7,561 nucleotides of DNA from Spirochaetia bacterium (GCA_025997795.1 BNVB01000094.1:1-7561); one strand, 5' to 3'. Counted from the first letter of the stretch, positions 1 to 5,788 are shown. Numbers and translations are program-made. The notes: a model not told the origin generated them from the sequence alone.

Positions 1-2
1 CC

Positions 3-914
3 TCCGGGACATATCCCAGTACCCGCCAAATGGCGAAAGCCTACGAGACCAGTATGTCCAGCATCAGCCGGGATATAGAGTTTATGCGGGACAGCCTGGG
101 GGCGCCTATTGAATATGATGCCCTGCACCGGGGCTATTACTATGCGGAAAAAACGTTCCGCCTGCCCGGCAGTTTTACCACCACAGAAAACATGCAGGCC
201 CTGGGTATGGCCAAGACCCTGCTTTCCCTGTACCGGGATACGCCCCTCTACGATGCCGCCCGGAATCTGTTGGAAAGCATCACCGCGCCCCTGGTTGACC
301 GGAACAATCCCGGTCTATATGAAAACCGGATTGTGGTACCCCCGGTGGCCGCTTCCAACGTGAATCCCGACACCTGGAACACCATCACTGCGGGCCTCAA
401 GGAAAACAAGGTTATCACCTTTGAATACCGTGGAACCTGGGACGAGGATTTTAAGCCCCGGCGGGTACGGCCCTATCAGCTCCTCTTTGATACTGGGGTA
501 TGGTATCTCTACGGCTATGCGGAGGAGCGCAAAGCCATCCGTGTTTTTTCCCTTATCCGGATGCAGAACACCGCCCTTACTGCCGCCTCCTTCACCCTTC
601 CTCCCGATTACGATTACTGTTCCCGTGCCGACGGCAGCAATTTTGGCGTTTTTGCGGGGGAGAAAAAATACCGCTTTTCCGTTGCGTTTTTTGATGAGTC
701 GGTACTCTGGGTGCGTGAACGCCGTTGGGCTTGTGATCAGGTCATTGAGGAAACCGATGACGGGGTGATTATCAATTTTACCAGTACACAATATTACAAA
801 GTTCTGGAATGGGTCTTGTCTCGCGGTTGTACTGCGAAACCTCTTGAACCGCAGGAATTGGTACAGGACTGGAAATGGCACGCCACGAGGATGAGAAAAC
901 TGGCAAAAAACTGA
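3..914 (+). CDS. WYL-domain transcriptional regulator, 5'-truncated by the window edge
   Basis: This is a DNA-binding regulator with an N-terminal HTH and a ligand/nucleic-acid-sensing WYL domain. The first ATG is at 30, but the frame is open to the window edge. The codons before it (SGTYPSTRQ) join MAKAYETSMSSISRDIEFMR into a typical HTH recognition helix, so the true start lies upstream. Counting from the ATG at 30, SISRDIEFMRDSLGAPIEYD (11-30) is the 'RDI..LR..G.PI.YD' signature of this family. The WYL domain covers about 125-190, with the W-Y-L triplet at 158-160 and RVFSLIRM at 171-178. A WCX-like C-terminal region follows to the end. Such regulators often control nearby genes, including DNA-damage and phage-defence operons. 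Here the palindromic promoter module begins about 13 bp after the stop codon, so this protein could be its regulator, though nothing in the sequence proves it. The family call is firm; ligand and targets are unknown. Confidence 0.9.
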   Translation, partial: SGTYPSTRQMAKAYETSMSSISRDIEFMRDSLGAPIEYDALHRGYYYAEKTFRLPGSFTTTENMQALGMAKTLLSLYRDTPLYDAARNLLESITAPLVDRNNPGLYENRIVVPPVAASNVNPDTWNTITAGLKENKVITFEYRGTWDEDFKPRRVRPYQLLFDTGVWYLYGYAEERKAIRVFSLIRMQNTALTAASFTLPPDYDYCSRADGSNFGVFAGEKKYRFSVAFFDESVLWVRERRWACDQVIEETDDGVIINFTSTQYYKVLEWVLSRGCTAKPLEPQELVQDWKWHATRMRKLAKN

Positions 915-926
915 AAATAAATTATA

Positions 927-963
927 GGTATGTCATTCTATGACAGAGCAATGTGGATATACT
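927..963 (+). promoter_or_regulatory. Shared promoter/operator module, copy 1 (FlhA-like gene)
   Basis: A perfect inverted repeat TGTCAT-TCT-ATGACA lies at 931-945, followed by GAGCA, and after 12 nt from ATGACA by a TATACT hexamer at 958-963. The upstream flank is A-rich, like an UP element. No TTGACA-like -35 sits at the usual distance; the palindrome occupies that place. The ATG at 970 is exactly where transcription would start (7 nt after the last -10 base). The same module recurs at 2434, 4952 and 5753. Confidence 0.7.
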
Positions 964-969
964 ATTATC

Positions 970-1755
970 ATGGACAATTTACTAAAATCTTCAAGCTCAA
1001 AAAATTTATTTATCGTCATGCTTGCGATGCTACTATTACTTTATATGTTCCTTATGGTGGCAGGACTTTTTATGACTATTTCGGTAATGCTTCTGGATGT
1101 ACTTCTGGTCATTTATGGAATACATACTCTGTTAGCCTTTATAAGTTTCCCGTGGAGGAAAAACAGAGGGGCGAATCGGTTTTTACCAGAAAAACTACGA
1201 ATCGGTACTATCTGTGGGATTTGTCTTTTTATAATCATCATTAGACTTGTGTTGACAAAAGGAAGCGATTTTAACAGTTATATTATACAGCCTTTGTTTA
1301 CTTTGTTTTTTAAATCTGAAAATTTCGTTAATTTTCTAATATGGATATTTGTATTAACCGGAACTATTATTCTGATGATTATTACTATCCGTGGTGCAGT
1401 CAGACTGTCCAGCGTAGCAGCCGAGTTAAACAGCGGAGCCATTTCAGAAAAAGAAGCAAATCCCCGGAGAAACGAACTTAAACAGGAATGTGATTTTCTA
1501 GGCAGCCTTGATGGAGCCATGAATTTTATTTATGGTACATTTAAAATAGAAATCTTTCTCCTATGTATTGGTATCACGGGCAGTATAATCATTGCCGCTA
1601 TGAATCATGGGGAATCATTTAGTAACCTGAAACCATTAATCATGGATGCAGCACCGTCCATATATTATCTTACTATTGGATTCTATCTTATCCAATTTAC
1701 ACACTTATTTATGGTGGTTATGGCGGGAAGAATAATTATAAAAAAAGCGGGATAA
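970..1755 (+). CDS. FlhA/SctV (FHIPEP)-like membrane protein, transmembrane half only
   Basis: This 261-residue polytopic membrane protein aligns with the N-terminal membrane half of FlhA, the flagellar type III export gate. It has hydrophobic segments near residues 13-32, 34-57, 76-95, 109-130, 183-202 and 219-247. Between segments 4 and 5, the stretch RGAVRLSSVAAELNSGAI, then EKEA..RR.EL..ECDFLGSLDGAMNF, matches FlhA 'KGAERVAEVAARF...DADLNAGLIDEEEA..RR.EL..EADFYGAMDGASKF'. After segment 5, NHGESF and YYLTIGFYLIQF follow FlhA 'HGMSF...LLTIGDGLVSQIP'. Two things are missing. The FlhA 'TLDAMPGKQMAID' stretch is deleted inside the loop. The protein also stops right after the last FlhA membrane helix, so the whole cytoplasmic substrate-docking domain is absent. 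Normal FlhA is about 700 residues. An in-frame ATG exists at 940, but it lies inside the palindrome; 970 fits the promoter. The gene is visibly AT-richer than its neighbours. It could act as a gate-subunit mimic or inhibitor, or be a relic. The homology is well supported; the role is inferred. Confidence 0.75.
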   Translation: MDNLLKSSSSKNLFIVMLAMLLLLYMFLMVAGLFMTISVMLLDVLLVIYGIHTLLAFISFPWRKNRGANRFLPEKLRIGTICGICLFIIIIRLVLTKGSDFNSYIIQPLFTLFFKSENFVNFLIWIFVLTGTIILMIITIRGAVRLSSVAAELNSGAISEKEANPRRNELKQECDFLGSLDGAMNFIYGTFKIEIFLLCIGITGSIIIAAMNHGESFSNLKPLIMDAAPSIYYLTIGFYLIQFTHLFMVVMAGRIIIKKAG

Positions 1756-1840
1756 TCGTGAAAAGCTCAAAAAGCAGAAACATGAAATGCCTGATATTCA
1801 TTGTGATGAAAAAAATTGAAAAATAAAGGAAAGAACGTAA

Positions 1841-2395
1841 ATGAACTTTGTAACCATCGATTTTGAAACGGCAAAATACTCCCGCGAAAGCGCCTGTGCC
1901 GTGGGTCTGGTAAACTATCAGGACGGCAAAGTAATAGACTCCTTCTACTCATTGATCCGGCCCCCAATACTCTACATCCGCCCCGATTTTACCGATATTC
2001 ACGGCCTCACTGTGGAAGATGTTAAAGATGCCCCCAATTTTGCGGATATTTGGGAAAACAGAATCAAGCCATTTATTGGCGGCTTGCCCCTGGCGGCCCA
2101 CAACGCCCTCTTCGACATGGGCGTGCTCCGTGAGGTCCTTGAATGGTATGAGATCTCTATCCCCCGGCAAAAATATTTCTGTACCCTCGCCCTGTCCCGC
2201 CGTACCTGGCCTGAACTAGAATCCCACGCCCTCACCACCCTGGCGGAGAACTTCGGCATTGTCTACAACGCCCACAATGCCCTGGATGACGCCATGACTT
2301 GCGGCAGGCTTGTGCTGATGTCCGCGGAAAAATTCGGATTTTTTCACCTTGAAGAACTGCTGGCGGCCGCGGGCGTAGGGATGGAAAGTTTTTAA
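1841..2395 (+). CDS. DEDDh-family 3'-5' exonuclease (DnaQ/RNase T superfamily)
   Basis: This 184-residue protein is essentially one exonuclease domain. Exo I is IDFETA with D7 and E9. The conserved IHGLT stretch is at 53-57. Exo II is HNALFD, with D92. Exo III is HNALDD, with H145 and D150, giving the complete DEDDh metal-binding and general-base set. It should remove nucleotides from 3' ends of DNA or RNA using two metal ions. The length suits a free-standing epsilon-like exonuclease rather than a polymerase-fused domain, and no polymerase-binding tail is evident. An AAAGGA Shine-Dalgarno lies about 10 nt before the ATG. It follows the FlhA-like gene by 85 nt with no copy of the palindromic promoter between them, so it may be read from the same transcript. 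It is GC-richer than that gene, suggesting a different origin. The exact substrate cannot be told from sequence. Confidence 0.9.
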   Translation: MNFVTIDFETAKYSRESACAVGLVNYQDGKVIDSFYSLIRPPILYIRPDFTDIHGLTVEDVKDAPNFADIWENRIKPFIGGLPLAAHNALFDMGVLREVLEWYEISIPRQKYFCTLALSRRTWPELESHALTTLAENFGIVYNAHNALDDAMTCGRLVLMSAEKFGFFHLEELLAAAGVGMESF

Positions 2396-2433
2396 ACGCA
2401 TAATTATTTGAAAAAAAACGGAAAAATATTTTT

Positions 2434-2470
2434 TGGTATGTCATTCTATGACAGACCAGTCTGTTATACT
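2434..2470 (+). promoter_or_regulatory. Shared promoter/operator module, copy 2 (AAA ATPase gene)
   Basis: The core palindrome TGTCAT-TCT-ATGACA is at 2439-2453. Here it extends outward (TGGT on the left, ACCA on the right, one mismatched pair between) to a 25-bp inverted repeat. The hexamer TATACT is at 2465-2470, 11 nt after ATGACA, and is preceded by TG plus one base, an extended -10. AT-rich DNA lies upstream. The ATG at 2477 coincides with the predicted transcription start, the same spacing as in copy 1. Confidence 0.75.
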
Positions 2471-2476
2471 GGAGAT

Positions 2477-4147
2477 ATGAAAATGAATTTTTTTATCAGT
2501 AAAGATTCCAGGGATATGTGCATCCTGGATCACATCGAAAAAATCGTCGAAATTTCCCAGGAGCACGGTATTGACAAATGTCTGGATGAGGGAAAGAGCC
2601 ATTTTGACTATGTCAACCGGAAACTTGGTATAAACCCCATTCAGGCGGTACTGTTTTCCCATTTTATGGAAAAAAGCGATGACAATCATATCCAGATCAG
2701 CGAGATTGCCAGTTCCATAAAATGCAGCAAGGTTAGAATTCTCAAATACGCTAATGAATGTGATGAACTGGAAAAGAAAAAACTTATCCGGTGCAGCAGG
2801 GATGATAACAACATTTCATACCGCGTTCCCCATAAGGTAATGGATTCTATCAGGAAATTTAACGAATGGAGACCGGAGGACAACACCAACATCTCAATTG
2901 ACCAATTCTTTATCGTTCTTGAACGCCTGTTTGAGGAACGGGGAAACAACGAATTAACCTTTGAATCTCTGCAATCTGAACTGCTGGATTTAATCCAAAT
3001 AAATATGCATCTGTTGTTTTGTAAAAAGATAATGAGTTATAAGCTGAACACCGAAGATCTGGTGCTGCTGATCTGCTTTTGCCATTTGTCCGGCAACAAC
3101 AACGATGACAACATTGGGACGCATGATTTTGAATTTATCTACGAGGACAAGCGCATTAGCAACAATATTAAGAGACGTTTCGGTGATGGGAATCATAACC
3201 TTATCAAAAGCAAATTTATTGAATACACCAACAGCAACGGTTTTGTGAATTCGGATTCCTGGAAACTGTCCGACATGGCAAAGAAAGAACTACTCTCCGA
3301 ATTAAGCGGTTTTGGAAAAAAGAACTACAAAAAGGACCTTGTTCTCTTTGATTCCATCAAGGCCAAAAAAATGTTCTATAACGAAAAAGAATCCGGCGAT
3401 ATTCAAAAGCTCATTTCTCTGCTGCAAGAAGAGAATTATCGCAAAATACAGGACCGTCTGGGCGGCAAGGGCATGAGGAAGGGATTTGCCTGTCTTTTCA
3501 GCGGGGGGCCGGGTACCGGCAAAACCGAGACCGCCTATCAAATTGCCCGGGAAACAAAGCGCAACATAATGATGATTGATATTGCCGAAACAAAAAGCAT
3601 GTGGTACGGCGAAAGCGAAAAGAAAATAAAAGAAATTTTTGACACCTACCGCAGCGCCGTGGAAAATTCCGAAATCGCCCCCATCCTGCTGTTCAACGAG
3701 GCCGATGCGGTTATCGGCAAGCGTAAAATAGTCGGCGACAGCAACCACTCTATTGACCAGACCGAGAACACCATCCAGAACATCATCCTGCAGGAAATGG
3801 AAAACCTCTGCGGCATACTCATCGCCACCACCAACCTGACCCAAAACATGGACGGCGCCTTTGAGCGCCGGTTTCTGTACAAGATCAATTTTGAACGGCC
3901 CAGCGCCGAAAGCCGCAAGGGCATCTGGAACGCAATGCTGCCCGATCTTCCAGTTTCCTGTGCCGCCGAACTTTCCGGCAAGTTTGATCTCTCTGGCGGA
4001 CAGATAGAAAATATCGCCCGGAAAACCGAAGTTGATGCGATAATTTCCGGTAACGCCCCTTCCCCGGAAACGCTGACAAAATATTGCAAGGACGAGATTC
4101 AGGGCAGCATGACCGCTTCAAAACGGATCGGGTTTGGGAGTGACTAA
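2477..4147 (+). CDS. AAA-family ATPase with N-terminal winged-helix region
   Basis: A 556-residue protein ending in a classical AAA module (numbering from the ATG at 2477). Walker A GPGTGKTE has K349. Walker B is ILLFNEAD, with E408 but asparagine in place of the usual aspartate; I recall this variant from related bacterial AAA proteins. Sensor 1 is LIATTN, with N453, and paired arginines sit in FERRF at about 464-465. MWYGESEKKIKEIF is the region after Walker A that normally forms the substrate-gripping pore. Residues about 52-117 look like a winged helix (IQISEIASSIKCSKVRIL, then ECDELEKKKLIRCSRD), and the middle region is not recognised. It is probably a hexameric remodelling ATPase tethered to DNA or a partner by the N-terminus. 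The frame is open further upstream (TTG at 2408), but that would run through the promoter. 2477 gives a leaderless start; ATG 2483 is an alternative with GGAG 8 nt upstream. The next gene starts only 14 nt after the stop, so they form an operon. Confidence 0.85.
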   Translation: MKMNFFISKDSRDMCILDHIEKIVEISQEHGIDKCLDEGKSHFDYVNRKLGINPIQAVLFSHFMEKSDDNHIQISEIASSIKCSKVRILKYANECDELEKKKLIRCSRDDNNISYRVPHKVMDSIRKFNEWRPEDNTNISIDQFFIVLERLFEERGNNELTFESLQSELLDLIQINMHLLFCKKIMSYKLNTEDLVLLICFCHLSGNNNDDNIGTHDFEFIYEDKRISNNIKRRFGDGNHNLIKSKFIEYTNSNGFVNSDSWKLSDMAKKELLSELSGFGKKNYKKDLVLFDSIKAKKMFYNEKESGDIQKLISLLQEENYRKIQDRLGGKGMRKGFACLFSGGPGTGKTETAYQIARETKRNIMMIDIAETKSMWYGESEKKIKEIFDTYRSAVENSEIAPILLFNEADAVIGKRKIVGDSNHSIDQTENTIQNIILQEMENLCGILIATTNLTQNMDGAFERRFLYKINFERPSAESRKGIWNAMLPDLPVSCAAELSGKFDLSGGQIENIARKTEVDAIISGNAPSPETLTKYCKDEIQGSMTASKRIGFGSD

Positions 4148-4161
4148 AACGAAGGATTTTT

Positions 4162-4476
4162 ATGGAAGTACTTACACAGGAAGAAATTGATCGAATGTTA
4201 ACAGCAGTGATTGATACTGTTGATTTCGAACCAGTTTTCAGATCAATTGATGATGAAGATTTCAGACTGGCAAAACCGGTAAATTTTCAAGAATTTGAAT
4301 CTTTTTTAACTAAACGGCAATACCAGCCGGAAAAGCCTTATGGCATCTTTGAAGAAGATGTAACCATGTGTAGATTTTTTTTAGCACAAAGGGCGGTGAA
4401 AATATCCTTGCGGAAATTGAACGTAAAAACAAAGATCAGGGGATGGGAAACATCACTGTTTCCGGCACAAAAATAA
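4162..4476 (+). CDS. FliM-like N-terminal peptide protein, front half of a frame-broken gene
   Basis: The start MEVLTQEEIDRMLTAV closely resembles the N-terminus of the flagellar switch protein FliM ('EVLSQDEIDQLLTA'), the short helix that binds phosphorylated CheY. The similarity fades after about residue 24, and no FliM middle or C-terminal domain follows. A GAAGGA Shine-Dalgarno at 4151-4156 precedes the ATG, and the gene directly follows the AAA ATPase. Up to C70-R71-F72-F73 the protein looks natural. Beyond the T8 tract at 4375-4382, this frame gives a poor-looking tail and a stop. The frame one base back gives a sensible continuation into the zinc-ribbon ORF. The two ORFs overlap between 4374 and 4476, and a -1 shift at the T tract would make one 264-residue protein. 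Real programmed slippage, a switchable homopolymer, a mutation or a base-calling error are all possible. The FliM resemblance is short but strong. Confidence 0.65.
   Translation: MEVLTQEEIDRMLTAVIDTVDFEPVFRSIDDEDFRLAKPVNFQEFESFLTKRQYQPEKPYGIFEEDVTMCRFFLAQRAVKISLRKLNVKTKIRGWETSLFPAQK
4375..4382 (+). other. T8 homopolymer: frameshift / slippage site
   Basis: Eight consecutive T lie where the reading frame of the FliM-like ORF must change by -1 to enter the zinc-ribbon ORF. The downstream frame has its last upstream stop (TAG) at 4371-4373, just before the tract, so the shift can only occur from here on. The tract provides two tandem TTT codons, suited to ribosomal or polymerase slippage. A tract one T longer would fuse the frames directly. 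Confidence 0.55.
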
Positions 4477-4955
4477 AACTCATCAATTATTCTTTTTGCC
4501 CAAAATGTAATGCGGTATTTTCCTTTAAGGATCTTGCGGCATACTATTCAAATCCAAGACCCGATCCTGCTTTTGCCAACCGGACAATACAATTTAGAAA
4601 TGACACTCGTGTCTGCTGCCATGTCTGCAATGATTACTTTTTGCCGGCCCTTGTTATATCGGACGGTACGCCGAAAAACGAAGTACAATTTCTTTGCAGG
4701 ACACAAACGGTAAATGCCATAGAAAATTATTTTCTGGAAAGAAAAATACAGGTCCTGACTCACAGCAAAAAAAACATAATAAACGATTCGGGCAATACTT
4801 TAGTCTTGAATGATATTGTTCTGGAAAAGCTAAAGGAAAAACCAACTCTCATAAGCAATTTGATTCAGTATACCCCCGCCGGTCTAATGTTTAATTTAAT
4901 CGACGGCAGTAATGTTGAAAAGCGGGATATGCTTTTTGGCGGGTGGGGAATATGA
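4443..4955 (+). CDS. Zinc-ribbon protein, rear half of the frame-broken FliM-like gene
   Basis: This ORF has four cysteines arranged as a likely zinc ribbon: CPKC (residues 19-22 from the ATG at 4443) and CCHVC (58-62), about 37 residues apart. The rest is not a family I recognise. It contains NYFLERKIQVLTHSKKNI and a hydrophobic/polar tail ending GGWGI. The ATG at 4443 is a doubtful start, because the G-rich stretch touches the ATG with no spacing. The frame is open back to 4374 and reads naturally there (FSTKGGENILAEIERKNKDQ). This supports it being the rear half of the gene starting at 4162, joined by a -1 shift at the T8 tract; the cysteines would then be near 113, 116, 153 and 156. Its stop codon lies inside the next promoter module. 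The fused protein would present a CheY-binding-like peptide at its front on a zinc-bound body. Function unknown. Confidence 0.65.
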   Translation: MGNITVSGTKIKLINYSFCPKCNAVFSFKDLAAYYSNPRPDPAFANRTIQFRNDTRVCCHVCNDYFLPALVISDGTPKNEVQFLCRTQTVNAIENYFLERKIQVLTHSKKNIINDSGNTLVLNDIVLEKLKEKPTLISNLIQYTPAGLMFNLIDGSNVEKRDMLFGGWGI

Positions 4956-4975
4956 CAGATCAACCATGCTAAACT
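4952..4975 (+). promoter_or_regulatory. Shared promoter/operator module, copy 4, half-site only (phosphatase gene)
   Basis: ATGACA at 4952-4957 is followed by GATCA and, 12 nt after ATGACA, by TAAACT at 4970-4975 with TG plus one base in front (extended -10). The left palindrome arm TGTCAT is missing here, and its place is taken by the coding end of the previous gene, whose TGA stop lies within ATGACA. The phosphatase ATG is 18 nt further on and has a normal Shine-Dalgarno, so this unit is not leaderless. Confidence 0.55.
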
Positions 4976-4993
4976 TAAGCCGCGGAGGTAACT

Positions 4994-5668
4994 ATGGAAT
5001 ATCAGGACAGGAAATTTTTTATCGACGATGAAGCAACCAACTTTAGGGAAATAAAAGCCGGTAACATAGCCTGCGGGATCCTCTACCGCAGCAGCCACCC
5101 TTTGGCGGGAGGCGATATAGGCAATGCGATAGACAGGTTTGCAAAAAAGGCAGACATAAAATGTGTCCTAAACCTTGATGATGGGGATGCGGTACTTGAG
5201 GCAAAGGCAAAAGACGTACCCTGGTATAAAAAACTGGTTACGGAAAAATACGTTATCGGCCTGAATATGGACATGAATATCCCCAGCGATTTTTTCAACA
5301 AAAAACTAAAGACGGGTTTGCAATTTATGCTTACCCGTGACGGCCCCTATCTTATCCACTGCTATGCCGGTGTTGACCGGACCGGTTTTTTTTCGGCGGT
5401 TCTTGAAGGATTGATGGGTGCAAACCTAAAAGAGATTTGTAATGATTATCTGGCGTCTTTTCGCAATGGCTTTACATCGGCCTACGGTAACATTGAAAAT
5501 GTATACCGTAAACCCCAAATTTTGTATCAGCTTGATAAGATGAATAATGGCATTGCCGTAACAGACGGCAACATTCAATCCGCCGTAGAACGTTATCTTT
5601 TGGTTGATGTTGGGATTTCCGAAGACGAAATTTCAAAACTCAAGAATATCCTGATCAAATCACAGTAA
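4994..5668 (+). CDS. Tyrosine/dual-specificity protein phosphatase (IphP-like, Y_phosphatase3 type)
   Basis: This 224-residue cysteine-dependent phosphatase has its active-site loop HCYAGVDRTG at 122-131, the C-x5-R signature, with nucleophile C123, phosphate-binding R129 and T130. The N-terminus carries the family's other hallmarks: NFRE at 16-19, GILYRSS at 28-34, and VLNLDD at 58-63, corresponding to 'NFRD', 'G.LYRSS' and 'viDLR'. There is no signal peptide, so it should act in the cytoplasm. Substrates may be phosphotyrosine or other phosphoesters (some relatives act on phosphoinositides or serine/threonine). GGAGG lies 5 nt before the ATG. It has its own half-site copy of the shared promoter and follows the zinc-ribbon ORF by 38 nt. 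All catalytic residues seen are intact, so it is probably active. Physiological substrate unknown; the neighbours do not reveal a cognate kinase. Confidence 0.9.
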   Translation: MEYQDRKFFIDDEATNFREIKAGNIACGILYRSSHPLAGGDIGNAIDRFAKKADIKCVLNLDDGDAVLEAKAKDVPWYKKLVTEKYVIGLNMDMNIPSDFFNKKLKTGLQFMLTRDGPYLIHCYAGVDRTGFFSAVLEGLMGANLKEICNDYLASFRNGFTSAYGNIENVYRKPQILYQLDKMNNGIAVTDGNIQSAVERYLLVDVGISEDEISKLKNILIKSQ

Positions 5669-5677
5669 GGGAAACCC

Positions 5678-5782
5678 ATGAAATCATACAGCGCCTGTTT
5701 ATTCTGGTTTGATAACGAATATACAAAAGTACAGAATATCTTATTTTTTTTTGCATTGTCATTCTATGACAGATCAGCCTGA
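5678..5782 (+). CDS. Possible small ORF (34 residues) after the phosphatase
   Basis: It starts 9 nt after the phosphatase stop and has AAGGGA 5 nt before the ATG, a good ribosome site. The product MKSYSACLFWFDNEYTKV continues through a T9 run into the next promoter palindrome and stops there. The 3' half is thus dictated by regulatory DNA and the gene may be fortuitous or a remnant. No family is recognised. Confidence 0.2.
   Translation: MKSYSACLFWFDNEYTKVQNILFFFALSFYDRSA
5700..5752 (+). terminator. Possible Rho-independent terminator after the phosphatase
   Basis: ATTCTG at 5701-5706 can pair with CAGAAT at 5732-5737 (plus one outer T-A pair). An inner TTTG/CAAA helix (5708-5711 with 5724-5727) is separated by a bulge. 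Nine T follow at 5744-5752. The stem is AT-rich and bulged, so it is weak. The T run could instead serve as an UP element for the promoter beginning at 5753. Confidence 0.3.
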
Positions 5783-5788
5783 TAGACT
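5753..5788 (+). promoter_or_regulatory. Shared promoter/operator module, copy 3 (5845 gene)
   Basis: The perfect inverted repeat TGTCAT-TCT-ATGACA is at 5757-5771, followed by GATCA. TAGACT is at 5783-5788, 11 nt after ATGACA, with an extended -10 TG one base before it. A T9 tract lies immediately upstream. The predicted start near 5795 leaves a leader of about 50 nt before the ATG at 5845, unlike copies 1 and 2. Confidence 0.65.

Noticed and set aside
315..881. Long minus-strand ORF opposite the WYL gene, and similar antisense ORFs elsewhere (for example 3302-3844)
   Set aside because: They are antisense shadows of well-supported genes and their translations show no recognisable motifs or ribosome sites.
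930..1244. An ORF beginning MSFYDRAMW overlapping the FlhA-like gene, and the recurrent MSFYDR reading at the other palindrome copies
   Set aside because: The peptide is a by-product of the conserved DNA palindrome. The half-site copy does not encode it, and the 930 ORF competes with a clearly homologous protein in another frame.
1758..1826. Short GTG ORF between the FlhA-like gene and the exonuclease
   Set aside because: Only 22 codons, no ribosome site, low-complexity lysine-rich product.
2434..2458. Sigma-54 type -24/-12 promoter reading of the TTGGTATG stretch
   Set aside because: The required GC at -12 with fixed spacing is absent, whereas an extended -10 is present at the right place.
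2408..2476. TTG start extending the AAA ATPase upstream by 23 codons
   Set aside because: The added residues are encoded by the promoter palindrome and -10 region; no Shine-Dalgarno precedes the TTG.
927..5788. The repeated palindromes as CRISPR repeats or integron attC sites
   Set aside because: Spacing is irregular (kilobase scale), whole genes separate the copies, and no GTTRRRY/RYYYAAC core pairs are present.
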